Assembly (NCBI GenBank): GCA_965227035.1
Contig: OZ245724.1
Span: 2,604,001 to 2,668,000, forward strand
From: CBDDFQ01 sp965227035
Lineage (GTDB): Bacteria > Pseudomonadota > Gammaproteobacteria > Burkholderiales > Burkholderiaceae_C
Direction: 5' to 3'
DNA length: 64,000 nt
Part shown: positions 59,706-64,000 of the stretch, piece after piece
How the letters are laid out: the number at the start of each line of letters is the position of its first letter
Position numbering within the stretch: the first letter of the stretch is position 1
Notes under the pieces: model-generated
Databases searched by the model: none
Seen by the model: the letters and a program-made list of their open reading frames with translations, nothing else
Told to the model about the DNA's origin: nothing
Translations under genes and position numbers: made by a program

Positions 59706-59720
59706 ATACGCTCCACGTAT
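59706..59720. promoter_or_regulatory. Candidate LysR operator ATACG-N5-CGTAT
   Basis: A 15-bp perfect dyad of the T-N11-A type in the divergent 145-bp region between the MFS and lysR genes, 48 bp before the lysR start. Confidence 0.6.
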
Positions 59721-59767
59721 GGCGCCACCAATTTGGACACGAGGCGTCGACGCTTCAGGAGCAAATC

Positions 59768-60685
59768 GTGAAATTACAGAGCACAGACAACTCTTCCGAC
59801 CGACTACAGCTCATGGAGACCTTCGTGCGCATCGTCGATGCCGGGAGTCTTTCTGCAGCGGCGGCGCAACTGCAATCGACCCAGCCGACGATCAGCCGCC
59901 GTCTGAAGTCGCTGGAAGAATCGTTGGGTGTTCGCCTGCTGCAGCGATCGACTCACGCCATGCGACTGACAGTCGACGGCGAACGGTGCTACGAAGGAGC
60001 AAAAGAACTGCTCGCCAGCTGGGCTGCATTCGAGGCCAGCATCCGGGGCGATCAGGAAGAACCGGAAGGCACGTTGCGGGTTGCGATGCCGCATGCATTC
60101 GGGCAGGACCGATTCGTGATTCCGCTGGCCGAGTACTTGAACGCCAACCCGCGTGCAAATGTGGAGTGGCGTCTGCAAGATGTGATTCGCGATTTCATCG
60201 GCAGCGGAATCGACTGTGCAGTGCAGGTGGGCGAGCCGCATGACCCCAGCGTGGTCGCGATCAAGCTGGCTGAAATTCCGCGAATGCTTGCAGTAGCACC
60301 CAGTTTGCTTGCCGACAAACGCGTGCCGGATATCGACGATCTGGCATCGCTGCCGTGGCTTGCGCTTCAAACCTACTACCGCAATGAATTCGTGCTCACG
60401 CATTCAAAGAGCGGCAAGACGGCGCGCATAGCGATCAATCCGCGCGTGAGTACCGACAGTCTTTTTGCTTTGCGAAGTGCTGCCGTCATGGGCTTGGGTG
60501 CTTGCCTCGGATCTTCATGGTTGCTGGAGCAGGACATCGCTTCGGGCAAGCTCGTGCAGCTTACGCCGCAATGGCGCCCCGCACCGTTGCCGGTTTATCT
60601 GATCTACCCCTACGCCCGCTATTACCCGTCGCGCCTTCTTCGTTTTATAGACACCATGAAACGCGTGGTCCCGACTCTGGTCTAG
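59768..60685 (+). CDS. LysR family transcriptional regulator
   Basis: A 305-residue LysR-type regulator. The GTG start reading MKLQSTDNS has AGGAG six bases upstream; a later ATG would delete part of the first DNA-binding helix. The winged helix-turn-helix is at about residues 13-70 (LMETFVRIVDAGSLSAAAAQLQSTQPTISRRLKSLEESLGVRLLQRS). The effector domain spans about 95-300. It most likely controls the divergent MFS exporter gene. Confidence 0.92.
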   Translation: MKLQSTDNSSDRLQLMETFVRIVDAGSLSAAAAQLQSTQPTISRRLKSLEESLGVRLLQRSTHAMRLTVDGERCYEGAKELLASWAAFEASIRGDQEEPEGTLRVAMPHAFGQDRFVIPLAEYLNANPRANVEWRLQDVIRDFIGSGIDCAVQVGEPHDPSVVAIKLAEIPRMLAVAPSLLADKRVPDIDDLASLPWLALQTYYRNEFVLTHSKSGKTARIAINPRVSTDSLFALRSAAVMGLGACLGSSWLLEQDIASGKLVQLTPQWRPAPLPVYLIYPYARYYPSRLLRFIDTMKRVVPTLV

Positions 60686-60703
60686 GAACGCTTCTCGATT
60701 CAT

Positions 60704-61375
60704 TTACCGGGAAAACTCGTGATTGAAGCCAATGACGAATGTGTTTTTCAGAGACCCCGACGAATGTCCCGCCGAAGCGTCTACGCTAATCAGCGGCGTG
60801 ATGCTGTAGCGCACGCCTACCCGAGTGTTCCAGGATTCGAACGCCCGAATCCGTTCTGCGATGAGTGTGTAGCGCTCGTTCAGAGCCCATTCACCCTGCA
60901 CCCCATAGCGTCGAGTCTTCTCGTTTGTCGAGATTGCCCAGTCGTAGCCGAGGTTGGTGTGAATCAGAAAATCGCGTCGCACCAAAAACGAGACAGGCAC
61001 CACAACTTGCTTTGCCCATTTATGCGAACTCCAGCTGTTTCCGGATACGCCGGCAGATAAAGTGGCGCTGACGAAACTTTGAGAGTCGCCAAGAAACATC
61101 CATTTCAGCTGGGGACCGAACAGATCGAATCGTCCTGTCGGATCGGAATACCTGTCGTAAGTCGCTCCGAGTTCGACCGGTCCGATTCGGCAGCTAGGAC
61201 CGAAGTGCAGAAAATTCCTGGTTTCTCCATTCGATCTTGCATTCCAAAGCTCGTACTGGCATTGACCGGGATCCAGCATTCCCGAATCGTCCACATCGAA
61301 GTGCCCACTGGCGTTCACGACGCCGCAGAACGACATGCACACGCTTGCGATAACAAATCGAGGATCGAGATACAA
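60704..61375 (-). CDS. Exported beta-rich hypothetical protein
   Basis: A 223-residue protein with a probable signal peptide (VIASVCMSFCGVVNASG) and an otherwise beta-strand-rich, aromatic sequence that ends with Phe-Ser-Arg (FVIGFNHEFSR), the type seen in outer-membrane or periplasmic beta proteins. The start is TTG, eight bases after GGAGA; no ATG gives a better signal. I do not recognise the family. It converges with the LysR gene. Confidence 0.65.
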   Translation of the reverse strand: MYLDPRFVIASVCMSFCGVVNASGHFDVDDSGMLDPGQCQYELWNARSNGETRNFLHFGPSCRIGPVELGATYDRYSDPTGRFDLFGPQLKWMFLGDSQSFVSATLSAGVSGNSWSSHKWAKQVVVPVSFLVRRDFLIHTNLGYDWAISTNEKTRRYGVQGEWALNERYTLIAERIRAFESWNTRVGVRYSITPLISVDASAGHSSGSLKNTFVIGFNHEFSR

Positions 61376-61559
61376 AAGAAGTCTCCGTTAGACCTTATAT
61401 TTTCGTGACTCCGGCATCGTTCCATCAAGATGCAGGCAGGTATTTATTTCTCTACCCACGTTTCAATATTTCGTTTTTGACGAGTCGATTTCTTGGTGCT
61501 GTCACCGAACCCGGCTACACATAAATTCAACATAGGCCGAGACCGCGCTACTTTTATCC

Positions 61560-62717
61560 ATGAAGCTCGACATTCAATCCATACCGCGCCGTAGTCTGTT
61601 GCTAGGCTCGGCCGCGTTCTTGACTGGATGCGCCATTCCAGCGCTGCCAGACATTCCAGGCGTCTATCGCAAAGCGCAGGCATTTGAACTGCTGGGCGAA
61701 ACATACATTCCTTACCGGCAGCAGTTCGAAGGCACTACCGTCGGCGGCCTGTCCGCCATCGACTACGACCCCAAGACCCGACTGTTCGATCTTCTGAGCG
61801 ACGACCGCTCGGACTACTCGCCGGCGCGCTTCTATCGCGTGCAACTCACATTCGACGGCAAGGGCCTTGCGCCCCCCGAACTGATAGAAGTGGTGACGCT
61901 GAAGCAGGGGAACGGTATTGCCTGGCCGAATCGGGCGAACGCCGCTGCAGGCGTTCCCGTGCCGGATCCGGAGGCCATGCGCAGGCTCCCGGATGGCAGC
62001 ATTTTGTGGACCAGCGAGGGCGACTTCCCACGCCGCTTTCCACCAGCGGTCTACCACGCCGATGCGTCTGGCCGCCTCCTCAGGGAGTTCGATCTGCCAC
62101 CCTGCTTCGCAGTCGGAGCCGAGCATGGTGCGCGCAACAATCTCGCATTCGAGGGCCTTGCCATCGACGAAGCGGGCACCCAAGCATGGGTATCTATGGA
62201 AAACGCGCTATTGCAAGACGGCGCGAAACCGTCGATAGACTCGCCTGGCGGGCCTTGCCGCTTCACGCTCTTCGACGTCGCACGCGGCACCGCCAGCCGG
62301 CAGATCGCCTATCGACTCGATCCGATTCCGGCACGCCCACTTCTGCGCGGTACCTTTGCCGACAACGGAGTCAGCGAGATTCTCATGCTCGACTCGCGCA
62401 GACTGCTCGTGCTCGAGCGCGCCTACGTGGCAGGCAAGGGAATCTCGTTGCGGATTTATTGCGTGGACACCGAAGATGGCACCGACACCCTGGATATAGA
62501 CACGCTGAATTCGACGAATCATCGGGTTGCCAGGAAGCGATTGGTAGTCGACTTTTCGAATCTCAAACTGAGCCGCCTCGACAACACCGAGGGCATGACC
62601 TGGGGGCCTCGCCTGAGCGACGGGCGCCGCACGCTTTTTGTGGTGAGCGACGACAACTTCAACCCGTTGCAAGTCACGCAGATCGCCATGTTCGCGGTGA
62701 ACGAAGAGCTTATTTGA
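61560..62717 (+). CDS. Esterase-like activity of phytase family lipoprotein
   Basis: A 385-residue exported protein. The N-terminus has a twin-arginine and a lipobox (RRSLLLGSAAFLTGCAI; lipidated Cys24). The body matches the esterase-like phytase domain (VGGLSAIDYDPKTRLFDLLSDDRSDYSPARFYRV, EGLAIDEAGTQAWVSMENAL, NTEGMTWGPRLSDGRRTLFVVSDDNF), a six-bladed beta-propeller. It may bind or hydrolyse phosphate esters or be a surface-bound sensor. Its 3' end overlaps the convergent RegA gene by 8 bp. Confidence 0.88.
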   Translation: MKLDIQSIPRRSLLLGSAAFLTGCAIPALPDIPGVYRKAQAFELLGETYIPYRQQFEGTTVGGLSAIDYDPKTRLFDLLSDDRSDYSPARFYRVQLTFDGKGLAPPELIEVVTLKQGNGIAWPNRANAAAGVPVPDPEAMRRLPDGSILWTSEGDFPRRFPPAVYHADASGRLLREFDLPPCFAVGAEHGARNNLAFEGLAIDEAGTQAWVSMENALLQDGAKPSIDSPGGPCRFTLFDVARGTASRQIAYRLDPIPARPLLRGTFADNGVSEILMLDSRRLLVLERAYVAGKGISLRIYCVDTEDGTDTLDIDTLNSTNHRVARKRLVVDFSNLKLSRLDNTEGMTWGPRLSDGRRTLFVVSDDNFNPLQVTQIAMFAVNEELI

Positions 62718-63246
62718 CTTGCTGCTTGTTCAGCTTGCGAGCAAGCGTGCGGCGGTGCATTCCGAGGCGACGCGCGGTTTCGGAAATATTGAAATTGGTT
62801 TCGGCCAGCATCTCGTGAATTCGCTCCCATTCGAGCGTTTTGATCGATGTCGCGCGCTCGGTGAGATTGATTTCGGTGGCACCAGCAACATGTCCGAACG
62901 CGGCCTCGATGTCGTCTGTGTTGGAGGGCTTGGCAAGATAGTGACAGGCACCCAGCTTGATCGCCTCGACCGCGGTCGCGATGCTCGCGAAGCCGGTAAG
63001 CACGACGATCAGCATGTCTGGGTCGTGCGAGCTCAACGCCTGAACGCATGCCAGACCCGAGGAGCCGCCCGCCAGTTTCAAATCGACTACCGCGTACGTT
63101 GGATTGTTGGTCTTGAGGACCTCGACGACTTCATCGAGCTTCGTTGCGAGCAGCACCGAGTAGCCGCGCTTCTCGAACGACCTGCAAAGAGTTCGCGCAA
63201 ATGTCGCGTCGTCTTCCACGACAAGTAATTGACGTTCAGCGTCCAC
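62710..63246 (-). CDS. regA: Response regulator of the RegA/PrrA/ActR family
   Basis: A 178-residue redox-responsive regulator. The receiver domain has Glu11/Asp12 (VVEDD), phospho-acceptor Asp55 (VVDLKLAGGSSG), Thr84 (VLTGF) and Lys106 (YLAKPS). The C-terminal Fis-type helix-turn-helix spans about 152-175 (FNISETARRLGMHRRTLARKL), the RegA hallmark. It pairs with the histidine kinase encoded immediately upstream, with an 11-bp overlap, and regulates respiratory and other redox-linked genes. Confidence 0.92.
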   Translation of the reverse strand: MDAERQLLVVEDDATFARTLCRSFEKRGYSVLLATKLDEVVEVLKTNNPTYAVVDLKLAGGSSGLACVQALSSHDPDMLIVVLTGFASIATAVEAIKLGACHYLAKPSNTDDIEAAFGHVAGATEINLTERATSIKTLEWERIHEMLAETNFNISETARRLGMHRRTLARKLNKQQVK

Positions 63247-64000
63247 GAGCGTGCTCCTTGTCGAGTCGAAGTGCTACCAGCGGCAGACGCATAGTGACTT
63301 CGGCGCCCGCGTCTTCGTCTATTTGCAGCCGGTTTCTTGCCGACACGTCGCCGCCCAAAGTGCGCGCGACATTCGCGACCAAAAACAACCCGAGACCGCC
63401 GCCCGCGCGTCCCTTGGTGGAGCGATAAGGCTTCCCGAACTGCTCCAGGATGTCTTCCCGAAAACCCGGGCCTTTGTCGGTGACTTTCATGACCAGATGC
63501 TCACCCTCGCGCGCAGCCTCGAACGAAACCCACTCGGGAGACGCCTCGAGCGCATTGTCCAGAACATTGCAGATCATCTGTGCCAGCGCCGAGTCGGACA
63601 CGATCTTGATGTCGCCCGCGAATCGGTTGTCGTAGATGAACATGGTGCGCGGTCGGGTGGCGCGCCAGCGAGCAACAAGGTCGTCAAGAAACGTGCGCAT
63701 CGTGGTCTCGACCGGCGATTCGCCGCGAGCTTCTCCAGCCGACAAAAGAATGCCGGTGACGATGCCTTTGCATCGCTGCAACTGCGCTTGCATTTCTTCG
63801 ATTTCGTGCAGCAGCTCCGGCTCGGAAGTGAATTGCTTCATGCGGCGCCAGTCGCCAAGAATGACCGACATGGTCGACATGGGTGTTCCCAATTCATGTG
63901 CGGCGCCGGTCGCAAGCAGACCCATGCGAACGATGTGCTCTTCTTCCGCCGCGCGCTGTCTGAGCAAGGCAAGTCGTGCGTCGCGGGTACGCAGGTTCTT
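63236..64000 (-). CDS. regB: Sensor histidine kinase of the RegB/PrrB family (5' end outside the window)
   Basis: The visible 254 codons are the C-terminal half of a RegB-type kinase; the reading frame remains open to the window edge, so the membrane sensor part lies outside. The H-box reads LATGAAHELGTPMSTM, the N-box NVLDNALEASPEWVSF, and the G-boxes VTDKGPGFRED and GGLGLFLVANVARTLGG. These fit the RegB family and the immediately following RegA. The N-terminal quinone-sensing membrane region cannot be checked. Confidence 0.88.
   Translation of the reverse strand, partial: KNLRTRDARLALLRQRAAEEEHIVRMGLLATGAAHELGTPMSTMSVILGDWRRMKQFTSEPELLHEIEEMQAQLQRCKGIVTGILLSAGEARGESPVETTMRTFLDDLVARWRATRPRTMFIYDNRFAGDIKIVSDSALAQMICNVLDNALEASPEWVSFEAAREGEHLVMKVTDKGPGFREDILEQFGKPYRSTKGRAGGGLGLFLVANVARTLGGDVSARNRLQIDEDAGAEVTMRLPLVALRLDKEHARGR

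Noticed and set aside
62006..62818. Plus-strand frame overlapping the phytase-like gene
   Set aside because: It is Arg/Ser-rich and out of frame with a gene that has clear domain motifs.
1..64000. tRNA, rRNA, CRISPR, insertion sequences, phage or plasmid genes
   Set aside because: I saw no regular repeat-spacer pattern, no transposase or integrase motifs, no terminal inverted repeats around genes and no tRNA-like cloverleaf that I could support.

Overview
The window looks like chromosomal DNA of a betaproteobacterium of the order Burkholderiales. The evidence is five Bug/TctC-type periplasmic solute receptors with no TctAB membrane partner in the window, many short catabolic operons, a RegB/RegA-type redox two-component pair at the right edge, evenly GC-rich coding sequence, and very tight gene packing with many 4-bp ATGA stop/start overlaps. 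I see no tRNA, rRNA, CRISPR array, insertion sequence or phage gene. The genus cannot be fixed from the sequence alone.

Left part, 1-9.1 kb, minus strand: one operon reads TetR regulator, class II aldolase, feruloyl-CoA-synthetase-like ligase, a complete Dpp/Opp-type ABC importer (two permeases, a fused double ATPase, a Tat-exported binding protein), a MaoC/NodN-type hydratase and the first codons of a thiolase. Together these suggest import, CoA activation and beta-oxidation-like shortening of an organic (perhaps aryl) acid. Two copies of a TTTAC-N6-GTAAA palindrome lie between the regulator and a divergent short MetE-like gene. Region 9.3-17.1 kb holds that MetE-like methyltransferase, three Bug receptors, a class III CoA-transferase and a small signalling group (two stand-alone receiver proteins, a coiled-coil protein and a hemerythrin-domain protein).

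Region 17.2-33.4 kb carries amide and ring-opening catabolism. One operon (amidohydrolase, MmgE/PrpD, two M24/creatinase-fold proteins lacking the usual metal ligands, HyuB, HyuA, Bug receptor) is divergent from a LysR gene. A second HyuA-HyuB pair is co-transcribed with a MarR regulator. Region 33.4-44.5 kb has a zinc-less quinone-reductase/alcohol-dehydrogenase homologue, a three-part periplasmic GMC dehydrogenase (Tat-signal small subunit, FAD subunit, mono-haem cytochrome c), a dienelactone hydrolase fused to an NTF2-like domain, and a second complete Dpp-type ABC importer.

Region 44.6-57.0 kb is the most unusual part: twelve co-directional, mostly overlapping genes that look like an undescribed biosynthetic cluster. 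It encodes a GH3-family acyl-adenylate/amido synthetase, four cobalamin-binding radical-SAM enzymes, two GNAT-like proteins, an AurF-like diiron oxygenase, a membrane fatty-acid desaturase, a membrane-anchored left-handed beta-helix protein, an integral membrane protein and an exported NTF2-like protein. A PAP2-family membrane phosphatase/transferase converges on its end. There is no PKS, NRPS or acyl-carrier protein, so a modified lipid or acyl-amide product is the simplest guess. The product is unknown.

The right end, 57.8-64 kb, has a Gly/Ala-rich exported protein, an MFS exporter divergent from a LysR regulator with a candidate operator between them, an exported beta-rich protein, a phytase-like esterase lipoprotein, and RegA followed by the C-terminal part of RegB.
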